From Treponema_B putidum (GTDB lineage Bacteria; Spirochaetota; Spirochaetia; Treponematales; Treponemataceae), in assembly GCF_007830595.1 (NCBI RefSeq), contig NZ_VLLD01000014.1: a stretch of DNA of 64,000 bases. One strand, written 5' to 3'. The stretch's first letter is position 1, and each line of letters starts with the position of its first letter. Below are positions 1 through 7,416 of the stretch, piece after piece. Both the position numbers and the translations under genes were made by a program. The notes under the pieces are model-generated. The model searched no databases. It was not told the DNA's origin and saw only the letters and a program-made list of their open reading frames with translations.

Positions 1-410
1 CATTTAAGATGCATGGCGGCACAATTGAGAATAATACAAGCACTCTGGGAAAAGGCGTTTATGTAGCAGGCGGTGATGGCACTCCGACCATGCTAGACGC
101 TAACTTTATCATGGGAGGCGAAGCCTGTGTCGGAAACTGGGTTGCCGGTACCCTGCAAGACGGAAATGATGTGTATTTAGGAGAAAATCTTCACGGCGGC
201 GAGCTTGTCAGTATAGAAATTGACAAAGATAATCCTATAACAAAATCGAAGGTTGCCTGTATTACTCCGAAGAGCTATAGCCCCGATGAAACGGTACTAA
301 TGATGTCGGACGGCAGTACGGATGTAGGGGATTATAATGATAAGTTTACGGTAACGCTGGATGGTTTTACACAATGGTATGTCGATTCCAATGGCAAACT
401 GAAAAACTGA
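1..410 (+). CDS. C-terminal part of a beta-helix surface protein (cut by window edge)
   Basis: The reading frame is open to the left edge (codons from base 3), so only the C-terminus is present. It starts in a Gly-rich segment (HGGTIENNTS, GKGVYVAGG) of the kind found in right-handed beta-helix or Pmp-like surface proteins. It ends with KFTV, a Q-W motif and NGKLKN. The same order (KFTVTP, QQWEIDNRGYL) closes the large lipoprotein at 3154-6552, so the two are paralogues. Role is presumably cell-surface display or adhesion; this is inferred from the fold type only. The N-terminus lies outside the window. Confidence 0.75.
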   Translation, partial: FKMHGGTIENNTSTLGKGVYVAGGDGTPTMLDANFIMGGEACVGNWVAGTLQDGNDVYLGENLHGGELVSIEIDKDNPITKSKVACITPKSYSPDETVLMMSDGSTDVGDYNDKFTVTLDGFTQWYVDSNGKLKN

Positions 411-442
411 CAACTACGGTCAATTGAAAATGGAGTAACAAT

Positions 443-483
443 AATGGGTAATTGGTAATTGCCTTAATCACAAATTACCCATT
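443..483. repeat. 11-bp inverted repeat between two surface-protein genes
   Basis: AATGGGTAATT at 443-453 pairs perfectly with AATTACCCATT at 473-483. It lies between the stop at 410 and the next start at 510. No T-run follows on either side, so it is a weak terminator candidate; it may be a small dispersed repeat. Confidence 0.5.
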
Positions 484-509
484 GATAAAACTTTGATGAG
501 GAGGAATAT

Positions 510-1298
510 ATGACAAAATTTAAAACTCACAAAAAGAAGGGAGCCGCGGCAATCGTTACAGCCTCAGTTTTGGCGCTCATTGCGCTGTTCGGTATGGCCG
601 CGTGCTCGAATGCAGCGCAACCCGGTACGGGAACAGACGGAAGTACGGCACTGCCCGAAGCCCCCTTTGTCGAAGGCGGAGCATCCCTCATCTTAAGTCC
701 CGATAAGCTCGACATCGAAGTTAAGGCAACAACCTCAGATGGTACCCCTGTTACAGTTGAAGGCTGCGAAGAAACAACGCTTACAAGCGGCACCGAAACC
801 GTGCTGCATGCAAAAGGCAGATTGGTAATTCTCAAAGGCAATATCAAAAAGCTGGACTGCTGGGACAATCAGCTTACCGAACTTAACGTGCAGGGCTGTA
901 CCGCTTTGCAAGAGCTGAAATGCGGCTTCAATAAACTAACCGCTCTTGACGTGCAGGGCTTAACTGTTTTGCGAAAACTGTACTGTAATTTCAATCAGCT
1001 CACCGAACTTAACGTGCAGGACTTAACCGCTTTGAAAGAGTTGGCGTGCCACGGCAATCGGCTTAATGCAGAAGCCTTTACCAAGCTTTTTAATGATTTA
1101 CCGCAGCAGGCGAATAGTGATCGTGCAAATTGCGTTCTTTATATCGAAATGCCCGGCTTTACTGACGACAACCATACTGATTTTACCGCTCCGCCGGATT
1201 TAGCAGTGGCCTTTAATAATGCAAAAACGGTAAAGAAGTGGAAGATGTATATGTATAAGGTTAATGGAATCTGGATCGGGAATTGGGTTGAGCTTTAA
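510..1298 (+). CDS. Leucine-rich-repeat lipoprotein
   Basis: 262 residues. A Lys-rich N-terminus is followed by a hydrophobic stretch and a lipobox ending GMAAC (Cys32), so the product should be a lipid-anchored export protein. Residues about 110-190 hold three to four short leucine-rich repeats of the form LxxLxCxxNxLTxLxVQ, the type found in spirochaete and Bacteroidetes surface LRR proteins. The C-terminal 60 residues are unassigned. GAGGAGG lies about 8 bases upstream of the ATG. LRR proteins of this kind usually bind host or neighbouring-cell ligands; no partner can be named here. The neighbouring genes are also surface lipoproteins. Confidence 0.85.
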   Translation: MTKFKTHKKKGAAAIVTASVLALIALFGMAACSNAAQPGTGTDGSTALPEAPFVEGGASLILSPDKLDIEVKATTSDGTPVTVEGCEETTLTSGTETVLHAKGRLVILKGNIKKLDCWDNQLTELNVQGCTALQELKCGFNKLTALDVQGLTVLRKLYCNFNQLTELNVQDLTALKELACHGNRLNAEAFTKLFNDLPQQANSDRANCVLYIEMPGFTDDNHTDFTAPPDLAVAFNNAKTVKKWKMYMYKVNGIWIGNWVEL

Positions 1299-1334
1299 TA
1301 AACCGCGGAATTACTCTCCGTCCCTAGAGGCGGA

Positions 1335-1360
1335 CTCAAAATCTGCCAGCAGATTTTGAG
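1335..1360. repeat. 12-bp hairpin in a hairpin-dense gap (1299-1781)
   Basis: CTCAAAATCTGC at 1335-1346 is followed two bases later by its perfect complement GCAGATTTTGAG at 1349-1360. Further right, around 1396-1436, a segment CGAGTTTCTCGTACCG recurs as CGAGCTTCTCGTATCG. I see no credible gene in 1299-1500; it reads as repeat-derived sequence. Confidence 0.45.
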
Positions 1361-1509
1361 CTGTAGGCTTGCCCAGCGGCAAATGCCGTCCTGTTCGAGT
1401 TTCTCGTACCGCTCTATGCGAGCTTCTCGTATCGGGCGGATCGAAGGTGCCTCGAAAGGTAATGGGCAGCTGGGCTATATCAAAGTTTTTTAGCTTCATA
1501 AGTTTGGCT

Positions 1510-1543
1510 GTTTATTTCTTAGTTTCATAAAAACCTTTATACC
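1510..1543 (-). pseudogene. Scar of an Rpn-family nuclease gene
   Basis: Bases 1501-1543 align almost base for base with 1861-1903, which is inside the intact Rpn gene next door. On the minus strand the scar reads YKGFYETKK then stop, against YKGIYETKRETAKI in the intact gene. Directly to its right (1546-1600) is a copy of the Rpn promoter/leader block also seen at 2564 and 8196. The coding region between promoter block and C-terminal part has been deleted, leaving a fused remnant. Confidence 0.6.
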
Positions 1544-1545
1544 AT

Positions 1546-1600
1546 AATATTTGTAGGAATTATTTGAAAAAAATAGTAAATTAGAAAAATATTTTTATAA
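1546..1600. repeat. Rpn upstream block, copy 1
   Basis: The sequence TATTTGTAGGAATTATTTG followed by an A-run and TAGTAAATTAGAAAAATA matches blocks at 2564-2650 and 8196-8325. It carries a TATAAT-like box (here TATTAT) for leftward transcription, as in the intact gene at 1782-2546. Confidence 0.6.
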
Positions 1601-1633
1601 ATTGGATTAAACTAAAAATTTGATAACAATGCG

Positions 1634-1779
1634 GGTTCTTAGGGGCGCAGCCCATAAGCGGAATTTTGGAGAAAGGAGGGGTTATAGGGGAGGCTACAAC
1701 CAACGAAGTTTCGAGGTCAAGCACCTTTCTTCCGAAAAAGGGCCTTAGCCTCGAAGCTTTGCCGGCTGTACCTCCCCTA
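1634..1779. repeat. Dispersed G-rich hairpin element, copy A
   Basis: The element begins GGGTTCTTAGGGGCGCAG and contains a long imperfect inverted repeat. TAGGGGAGG at 1685-1693 pairs with CCTCCCCTA at 1771-1779, and inner arms TTCGAGG...AAG and CTT...CCTCGAA also pair. Related heads (GGGTT, a G-rich stem, then GCGGG) occur at 3045 and 8748. It abuts the stop codon of the leftward Rpn gene and could act as its transcript end. It carries no ORF of its own that I can support and looks like a MITE-type repeat. Confidence 0.5.
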
Positions 1780-1781
1780 AT

Positions 1782-2546
1782 TTACAGTTTTTCAATCTCT
1801 GCTTCTGGAAGGCCTGTAACCTGCATAATTTTTTGTATCGAATCTCCCAACTGTTTTAATATTTTAGCTGTTTCTCGCTTAGTTTCATAAATACCTTTAT
1901 ACCTAGCGTCCATCTCAAAAGTAGACATTAACCTGTATTCTTGTCTTGCTTGTTCATTTTGTTTTACTGTTTGTATCATTTCTTCTATCCTCCTTGTGAA
2001 TTCACTTTTCGCCTTACCTGTTTTGAGGTATTCTAAAAATTCTTTTAAATCCTTATCTTCTGTACTTTTAAAAGCCTCCGAATTTATTATAACCTTTTTT
2101 GTTCCATCTTGTAAAGATATGTTTTTATCTTCAATGCAGATATTTTCAAAGGTATAAATAGGCTCATTTTTCCAGATAGCATCAAAAGTGCAAATAAAAA
2201 TTATAAAGCTGTCATTTAAATCGTTATAGAAATTCCCCTTATCCAAGAACGAAATATCAATGGCCGCTTGGTAGAACCGCATTCGTTTCGGTATATTCTT
2301 CTCATTGCTTACCTGCATTTCCACATCGTAGAATTTACCGTTTTCTGTTTGCACTAAAACATCAAACCTTACGGATTTAGCTTGTTCATTGGTGTTAATA
2401 CTATGCTGTACCGATATATATGCAATTTTACCTATTTTATCGGACAATATCATATCGATGAGCCTTTTACACAAATCCGAATTTTGCATGACCTTACAAA
2501 ACATAAAATCGTCCTGTAATGTTAAATCTTCAAATTTTTTTAGCAT
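1782..2546 (-). CDS. Rpn family nuclease / putative transposase (PD-(D/E)XK)
   Basis: 254 residues with the Rpn/PDDEXK_2 layout. An N-terminal KFEDLTLQDDFMF motif is followed by a nuclease core with Asp62 (RFDVLVQ) and Glu76-x-Gln78 (YDVEMQ). The C-terminal helical tail ends VTGLPEAEIEKL. Family members such as E. coli RpnA are DNA endonucleases that promote RecA-independent recombination; the transposase label is historical. The start is set by a strong GGAGAGGAG site. TATAAT lies close upstream on the minus strand. One scar (1510) and one broken copy (8365) lie nearby, so the family has been turning over here. Confidence 0.85.
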   Translation of the reverse strand: MLKKFEDLTLQDDFMFCKVMQNSDLCKRLIDMILSDKIGKIAYISVQHSINTNEQAKSVRFDVLVQTENGKFYDVEMQVSNEKNIPKRMRFYQAAIDISFLDKGNFYNDLNDSFIIFICTFDAIWKNEPIYTFENICIEDKNISLQDGTKKVIINSEAFKSTEDKDLKEFLEYLKTGKAKSEFTRRIEEMIQTVKQNEQARQEYRLMSTFEMDARYKGIYETKRETAKILKQLGDSIQKIMQVTGLPEAEIEKL

Positions 2547-2563
2547 TTTTTTCTCCTCTCCAT

Positions 2564-2650
2564 TATATTTGTAAGATTTATTTGAAAAAAATAGTAAATT
2601 AATAAAAAAATATTCGAGATCTTTGCGTCCCTTGCGGTTAAATTAAAAAA
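2564..2650. repeat. Rpn upstream block, copy 2
   Basis: This is the promoter/leader block of the Rpn gene at 1782-2546. It shares TTATTTGAAAAAAATAGTAA and, further right, TTGCGGTTAAATTAAAA with the block at 8196-8325. In the other two copies the block is detached from an intact leftward Rpn gene. Confidence 0.6.
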
Positions 2651-2674
2651 AATTCTAAAATCTTTTCTAAAAGG

Positions 2675-2703
2675 TTGAAATATTTAATGAACCGTGCTAT
2701 ACT
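2675..2703 (+). promoter_or_regulatory. Promoter P1 of octamer locus 1
   Basis: TTGAAA (2675-2680), a 17-base spacer, then TATACT (2698-2703) with an extended TGC before the -10. The first ATG follows 8 bases after the -10, so the transcript would be essentially leaderless. Octamer locus 2 has the same arrangement with identical spacings at 45521-45549. Confidence 0.65.
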
Positions 2704-2711
2704 ATACTATA

Positions 2712-3101
2712 ATGAAGGGAATGTGTACCGATAGCAGATACAAAAATTCTCACAAAAAAAGTGCAAAAAGTTTTGCAAAAGCACCGTGCAAAGCACTTGA
2801 CATAAAGCCTCGATCGGTGCAAAATTCACAGCTTCACAGCTTCACAGCTTCACAGCTTCACAGCTTCACAGCTTCACAGCTTCACAGCTTCACAGCTTCA
2901 CAGCTGAAGGGTACCTGTGCCCAAATAAAACAATCACCCACAACCAAATTTTCTCACACCACACGCACAAGACCGAATTCTTGTCTTTGTGCGTTTTTTA
3001 TAGCACTACGGATTGGAACAATCCAAAACACAAAATCTTATACTGGGTTTCCAAAGGGGTGTCCCCTTTGGCAGCGCGGGTACAACCCTGCTCTGACTTG
3101 A
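2712..3101 (+). CDS. Short leaderless ORF running through the octamer array (locus 1)
   Basis: Starting at ATG 2712, the N-terminal part is Lys/Ser-rich and contains YKNSHKKSAKSF. Locus 2 has YKHSHKKSTKSF at the same place. The ORF then enters the octamer array and reads as an eight-residue repeat (SQLHSFTA). With the present repeat number it leaves the array in a frame that runs across a terminator hairpin to 3101, so the last third is probably not expressed as such. In another frame a TGA follows the last AGC of the array directly, matching the TAA at the end of locus 2. No known domain. It may be a small real peptide with a phase-variable tail, or only a transcript feature. Confidence 0.3.
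   Translation: MKGMCTDSRYKNSHKKSAKSFAKAPCKALDIKPRSVQNSQLHSFTASQLHSFTASQLHSFTASQLKGTCAQIKQSPTTKFSHTTRTRPNSCLCAFFIALRIGTIQNTKSYTGFPKGCPLWQRGYNPALT
2797..2825 (+). promoter_or_regulatory. Internal promoter P2 of octamer locus 1
   Basis: TTGACA (2797-2802), a 17-base spacer, then CAAAAT (2820-2825). The tandem array begins two bases later, so the predicted start of transcription (about 2830-2832) is inside the first repeat unit. Locus 2 has TTGACA-N17-TAAAAT at exactly the same distance from its array, which supports this as a real promoter. Confidence 0.6.
2827..2905 (+). repeat. Octamer tandem array, nine units of CACAGCTT plus a partial
   Basis: Nine perfect head-to-tail copies of CACAGCTT span 2827-2898, followed by CACAGCT (2899-2905). 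The unit is not a multiple of three, so each gain or loss changes the reading frame of the ORF that crosses it. There are no spacers, so this is not a CRISPR. A related array of CACAGCCT is at 45660. Confidence 0.95.
2963..2999 (+). terminator. Intrinsic terminator of octamer locus 1
   Basis: ACGCACAAGAC (2963-2973) pairs with GTC-T-TTGTGCGT (2983-2994) through one bulged T, and a run of T follows to 2999. From P2 this gives an RNA of roughly 165 bases, more than a third of it repeat. Confidence 0.75.
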
Positions 3102-3140
3102 AAAGCCCGTAAGGGAACGGGGTGTTCTCTCCCCCTAAAA
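3045..3140. repeat. Dispersed G-rich hairpin element, copy B
   Basis: It starts CTGGGTTTCCAAAGGGG. A perfect 9-bp stem CCAAAGGGG/CCCCTTTGG (3051-3059 with 3063-3071) is closed by TGT. GCAGCGCGGG, TACAACCCTGCTCTGA and TTCTCTCCCCCTAAAAGAG follow, matching the order of motifs at 8748-8850. It forms the region just upstream of the lipoprotein gene at 3154 and could lie in that gene's leader. Confidence 0.5.
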
Positions 3141-3153
3141 GAGGAGTTAACTT

Positions 3154-6100
3154 ATGAAAAAACTTTTAAAGATTTTAACAATAATTGCGGCAGTGCCGGC
3201 TGCCGCACTGTTTTTTACAGGGTGCAAACAGTTTTTAGAAGACCCTGAAGATTTTTTAAACTATTGGTCTAGCGTAGTTGTCCCTATCGACTTCAGCATC
3301 GATAAGCCGACTCAAAAAATTGGAGGCATAGAGTATATTCCGTCATACTGTGATGGAGCGTTCTCGGATGTAACGCTTACAATTAAACTGCACAATCCTA
3401 AAAAATTCAGCCTAGTTATGCCGTCTCCTACATCTTCGCCATCAGATGTGCAAAAAATTATCCGGTTTCCGGGGCTTTCGCTGCAGCCGACACATGGCTC
3501 GGATGATGATTATACTTTAGAGCAGACACCGGACAAACTGGAGTTGAAGCTCAAATATAAATCGTCCTTTTTGAAGAAGCACGAATGGGGAACTGCCGAC
3601 ATAGGTCCCGAAATTACCCTTATTTCGACAGACGGCAGAAAATTCAAGAAAAAGTTTAAGTTTAACCTTAAAGTAAACACACCTCCTCCCAAGCCGTCCG
3701 CTGTTCTTGCCGAGACAAGAGTGCCTCCGGCTAACTACGTTTTGTGTCTGCAAATTCCCGACATGGACCTGGCGGTTCCGGGCGGGCTTCTCCACAAAGA
3801 CATTGCACAAATCGAAATAAACGGAACTTTATACCCGCTGACGGTAAGCGGCGGAAACTTTGTAAAACCCGCCGATCCGCACTTTATCGAGTATTCGGCA
3901 GTAAAACAGCTTTCGGAAAGCGGTGCGGCTTCCGTTCCGTCCGGCAGCTGGGTTTTATACTACGATACCGGCTTGGGAGTCGGCAAGCCGTACCGAGCTT
4001 ACACAATCAGCCTAAAGGACAATCATGGACTGGTTTCCGAAACGCTTGAAACGGGTACCGCCATGCCCGTACCTCCGCCCGAAACCATTTCCGTAATAAT
4101 CGGAGAACAAGGTACGGGAAGCGGAACTTCGGCTGCAGACCCCGTCATCATAAAAGGGACTGCCGGTACGCCTGAAGCACGGATACAAATTGCGAACAGC
4201 GGTACGGGAACAGCCGTTCACTGCACGGTAACGGACATCGCAGCGAGCACAACAGCACAGTATGACGCAAATCCCGTTATAGCTCCTCTCGGTTTAAACG
4301 GCGGAAACGAAAGGCTCTACAAGATAGAATATTACACGGACGGAACAGGATATACTCCGACATCGACTACAACGAAGTATTATAAGGTTCTCAAACAGTA
4401 CCCCGTAACCTTCAGCGTAGAAGGCGGAAACGGAAGCCTTACCGCCCAAATAAGCGGAAATTCGCCAACATCGGATAGTCCTATTCAAGTACCCTACGGC
4501 GAAAGCGTAACCTTTACTGCAACTCCCACTGCAGGCTGGGAAGTAGAACAATGGACTGTAAACGGCACCCAGGTAGCCGGAAACATTACATACGTTCTTA
4601 ACAACGTAACCGCCCCTGCAACCGTAAAGGTCAAGTTTAAGCAAAGTCAGGTTACCATAACTGGCGCCGATCCCAATGCATGGCAAAATCTAAAATCAGC
4701 GGTAGAAGACAGCACTGTGCAGGTTATTATCATAAGCGATACAATAAAGGCTCCTAACGGATCAACTAAAATCCAGGTAAAAAGAACCGTTACCGTAGAA
4801 GGTGGAAATGAAAGTACCGATATCTTGGATGCCGATGAAAAATGTTTGATTTTTGATGTATGGCATAACGGGGACTTGACTCTTAAAAAACTCACACTCA
4901 AAAAAGGTAAAAATGACGGTACTTATCCCAACCCCGATGGCGGAGGTGCAATCTATTGCGGAGGCGGTACCATAACGGTAGAGAATGTTACTATTACGGA
5001 CTGCAAAGCCGTCAAAGGCGGAGGCATATATATGAACGGCGGCACTTTCAATATGACACATAACTCTGTTATAGGCGGACAGGCGTCAACTGACGGCAAT
5101 AAAGCTGTGGGCGGTTCCGGCGGCGGCGTTTATATGGCAGGCGGCACTTTCAATATGACGAGCGGAATAATAAAGTACAATTCAAGCAAAGACGGAGCAG
5201 GTGTTTATATTAAGAAAGGTGCTTTTATAATGAATGGAAGCATACTACAAAATCAAGCGGAAAGCGGAGGTAAAGGATCGGGCATTTATCTTGAAAATGA
5301 TGCTTCTGCAAGTTTAACCATGAACAAATCGGCATCGGTTTCTACAACAATGTCTCCAAAAAACGACATCTATCTTAAATCAGGCGCAAAAATCACCCTT
5401 ACCGAAGCATTTTCCTCCGCCGACACGGCAGCCTGTATTACACCGGAGTCACCCTACGACGAAGGCAGACAAGTGCTGGACGAAGCTATAATGTCAGGCG
5501 ATCCTCAAAACTACAAAAAATTCGAGGTAACGCCGGAACCTGAAGACGGAAATACCATAGACTGGACAATAGATAATCAGGGAAAACTTAAAAAGGTTGG
5601 AATACTTATAACCGGCACCGATGAAAATCCATGGAAAAAGCTAAAAACAGCGGTAGGAGCAGCCTATGACGGCGACACTATCGTTATAAGCGGCGAAATA
5701 AAGGCAACAAATTTAGCCGGCAATAACGGCGAAATCTTAATCAATAAAAAACTTACAATACAGGGTAAAACGGGCAAAACTACAGATATTCTTAACGCAA
5801 ACAAAGATACAGACGGCAAATCTAAACACCGTATCTTTATAGTGAAAATCAGTGACCCTAATAAATCGCTCACCCTTGAAAACCTGACGCTTAAAGGCGG
5901 CATGGCGTGTGAAGATGGCTATAAGAATGGCGGTGCAATTATGACCACCTCCAGCATCATCAATATAGCAAACTGCACCATTACCGAAAACACGGCTATG
6001 GATTACGGCGGTGCAATTATGAGCGACGGCAGCATCATCAATATAGCAAACTGCACCATTACCGAAAACACGGCTAAAAAAGGCGGCGGCATGTATATGA

Positions 6101-6552
6101 AAAACACTACTAGGTTTACAATGGAAAGCGGTGAAATAAAAAATAATACATCAACTTCAAAAGGCGGCGGCGTGTTTGTATATAACCATGGAACATTTAC
6201 CATGAACGGAGGAGAGATAAGCGGCAACAGTGGAACAGAAGGCGGCGGCGTGTTTGTTGCAGATTTTACGTCCACCTTCCCCCCCTTAAAGATGAAAGGC
6301 AGCGCAAAAATAAATACAGACAACGAGATTTACCTTTCAAACGGTAAAACAATAACCATTGTCGGTACTTTAACCCCCGCAGACGGTATTGCAGGACGCA
6401 TTACTGTACCGGCCGGCAACTATCAGTCGACTACGCAAGTGCTTACCGGCTCTGACGCTCTTTTAAACTCGGAACACAACAAATTTACCGTAACACCGAA
6501 AGACGACCAACAATGGGAGATTGACAATCGAGGTTACTTGCAGCAAAGGTAA
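3154..6552 (+). CDS. Large beta-helix surface lipoprotein with InlB-like repeat
   Basis: 1132 residues, start supported by AGAGGAG. The signal peptide ends in a lipobox FTGC (Cys24). Residues about 420-500 match a divergent InlB B-repeat (YPVTFSVEGGNGSL, GESVTFTATPTAGWEV). Two tandem modules follow, each opening with ITG-x-D-x-N-x-W-x-x-LK and continuing into Gly-rich beta-helix coils such as GGGIYMNGGTFNMT. This resembles Pmp-like or parallel beta-helix adhesins. The lipid anchor and repeats argue for surface exposure; the ligand is unknown. The partial gene at 1-410 is a paralogue of the C-terminal module. A 78-bp duplication lies inside the second module. Confidence 0.85.
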   Translation: MKKLLKILTIIAAVPAAALFFTGCKQFLEDPEDFLNYWSSVVVPIDFSIDKPTQKIGGIEYIPSYCDGAFSDVTLTIKLHNPKKFSLVMPSPTSSPSDVQKIIRFPGLSLQPTHGSDDDYTLEQTPDKLELKLKYKSSFLKKHEWGTADIGPEITLISTDGRKFKKKFKFNLKVNTPPPKPSAVLAETRVPPANYVLCLQIPDMDLAVPGGLLHKDIAQIEINGTLYPLTVSGGNFVKPADPHFIEYSAVKQLSESGAASVPSGSWVLYYDTGLGVGKPYRAYTISLKDNHGLVSETLETGTAMPVPPPETISVIIGEQGTGSGTSAADPVIIKGTAGTPEARIQIANSGTGTAVHCTVTDIAASTTAQYDANPVIAPLGLNGGNERLYKIEYYTDGTGYTPTSTTTKYYKVLKQYPVTFSVEGGNGSLTAQISGNSPTSDSPIQVPYGESVTFTATPTAGWEVEQWTVNGTQVAGNITYVLNNVTAPATVKVKFKQSQVTITGADPNAWQNLKSAVEDSTVQVIIISDTIKAPNGSTKIQVKRTVTVEGGNESTDILDADEKCLIFDVWHNGDLTLKKLTLKKGKNDGTYPNPDGGGAIYCGGGTITVENVTITDCKAVKGGGIYMNGGTFNMTHNSVIGGQASTDGNKAVGGSGGGVYMAGGTFNMTSGIIKYNSSKDGAGVYIKKGAFIMNGSILQNQAESGGKGSGIYLENDASASLTMNKSASVSTTMSPKNDIYLKSGAKITLTEAFSSADTAACITPESPYDEGRQVLDEAIMSGDPQNYKKFEVTPEPEDGNTIDWTIDNQGKLKKVGILITGTDENPWKKLKTAVGAAYDGDTIVISGEIKATNLAGNNGEILINKKLTIQGKTGKTTDILNANKDTDGKSKHRIFIVKISDPNKSLTLENLTLKGGMACEDGYKNGGAIMTTSSIINIANCTITENTAMDYGGAIMSDGSIINIANCTITENTAKKGGGMYMKNTTRFTMESGEIKNNTSTSKGGGVFVYNHGTFTMNGGEISGNSGTEGGGVFVADFTSTFPPLKMKGSAKINTDNEIYLSNGKTITIVGTLTPADGIAGRITVPAGNYQSTTQVLTGSDALLNSEHNKFTVTPKDDQQWEIDNRGYLQQR
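5929..6075 (+). repeat. 78-bp in-frame tandem duplication
   Basis: The unit beginning GGCGGTGCAATTATGA at 5929 repeats at 6007. Both carry an identical stretch from AGCATCATCAATATAGCAAA to AACACGGCT. The unit is 26 codons, so it adds one beta-helix coil without breaking the frame. The near identity suggests a recent event. Confidence 0.9.
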
Positions 6553-6618
6553 GGAGGAATTAGGAATGGGAATGACAGATGATTAAATGCCGAATGATAA
6601 GTTTTGAGTACGGCAAAG

Positions 6619-6720
6619 ATGGCTATTGAAGCAATCGGTGCAAATAGCTCTTTCCGCTTCAACTCTAAAAATAAAACTGCAAAGTATTATAAAAGAATGT
6701 CTTACAAAGATACATTTTAG
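6619..6720 (+). pseudogene. Possible short C-terminal remnant (33 codons)
   Basis: A frame open from 6601 to the TAG at 6718 reads coding-like sequence with SSFRFNSKNKTAKYYKRM. The spacing of the AKYYKR segment recalls the end of GNAT acetyltransferases, but the match is too short to assign. No ribosome site is visible at the ATG. It is probably debris between the surface protein and the permease genes. Confidence 0.25.
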
Positions 6721-6729
6721 ATGCCTAAG

Positions 6730-7351
6730 TTAAAATTCCTTTTTCTCATATATTTTAATGCTTAAAAAAATCGAAATGGGAATAGACAAAATAATGAGTG
6801 CTGTAATGATTATGGCCGGAGTAACACTTTTAAGATTTTTTATACAAGTCAAGGGTGCATTTAAATTTTTATTACTAATAAAATAAATGATTAAACCGAA
6901 TACTATGCCTTTTATAGTATTTGCTTTTTTGTTGTCAAAGTATTCCAAGGGAATAAATAAGACATTATATAAAAATTGACAAAGTACAAAAATAATAAAA
7001 AGCTCTTCCGGTATAGTTATAGGTCTTTTTAATACGGCAGAAACCGTTATATGCAGAAGCATTGCCGATATCCCGAATAAAAAAATAATAAGATATCGGC
7101 TTATAACTATTTGTTTTCGGCTTACAGGGAGGGAGTTTAATAAGATATCTTCGCCGATATTAATGCCTTCTACTCTGTTAATTTTTGTAGCAGCAGCAAA
7201 AACATGTATAGATGTCCAAAACGGAAAAAAACAACCCAAAAATATTTCCCATACTTATACCGGGTGCTAGTATTAGTACTGCGATAAGAAAAGGCATAAA
7301 AAAACGATCCTCGTTTGCTTTTCTTATATGTGTTAAAAGTAATTGTCTCAT
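6730..7351 (-). pseudogene. Frameshifted ABC-2 type permease
   Basis: On the minus strand the gene opens at 7351 with MRQLLLTHIRKAN after AAGAAGAG. The frame holds to about 7240, then continues one frame over as FFPFWTSIHVF...GEDILLNSLPVSRKQIVISRY and so on to the stop at 6730. The intact paralogue at 7417-8055 reads straight through the same motifs. The break falls at a run of seven T (complement of 7225-7231) or five T (7238-7242) on the coding strand. It is therefore a homopolymer slip: true inactivation, a phase switch or a base-calling error. Several hydrophobic segments remain. No ATPase gene is adjacent. Confidence 0.75.
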
Positions 7352-7416
7352 AAAAACTCTTCTTTAAAAATTTGATAAACGAGGAGGATTGTATTTTCAC
7401 TCCTCCTCGATTTTTA

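Noticed and set aside
1311..1499. 62-codon leftward ORF in the 1.3-1.5 kb gap
   Set aside because: It lies in hairpin-dense sequence, has no ribosome site and shows no coding character; only the Rpn scar just right of it is supported.
2827..2905. Possible CRISPR array
   Set aside because: Units are 8 bp with no spacers and there are no cas genes in the window; the same holds for 45660-45762.
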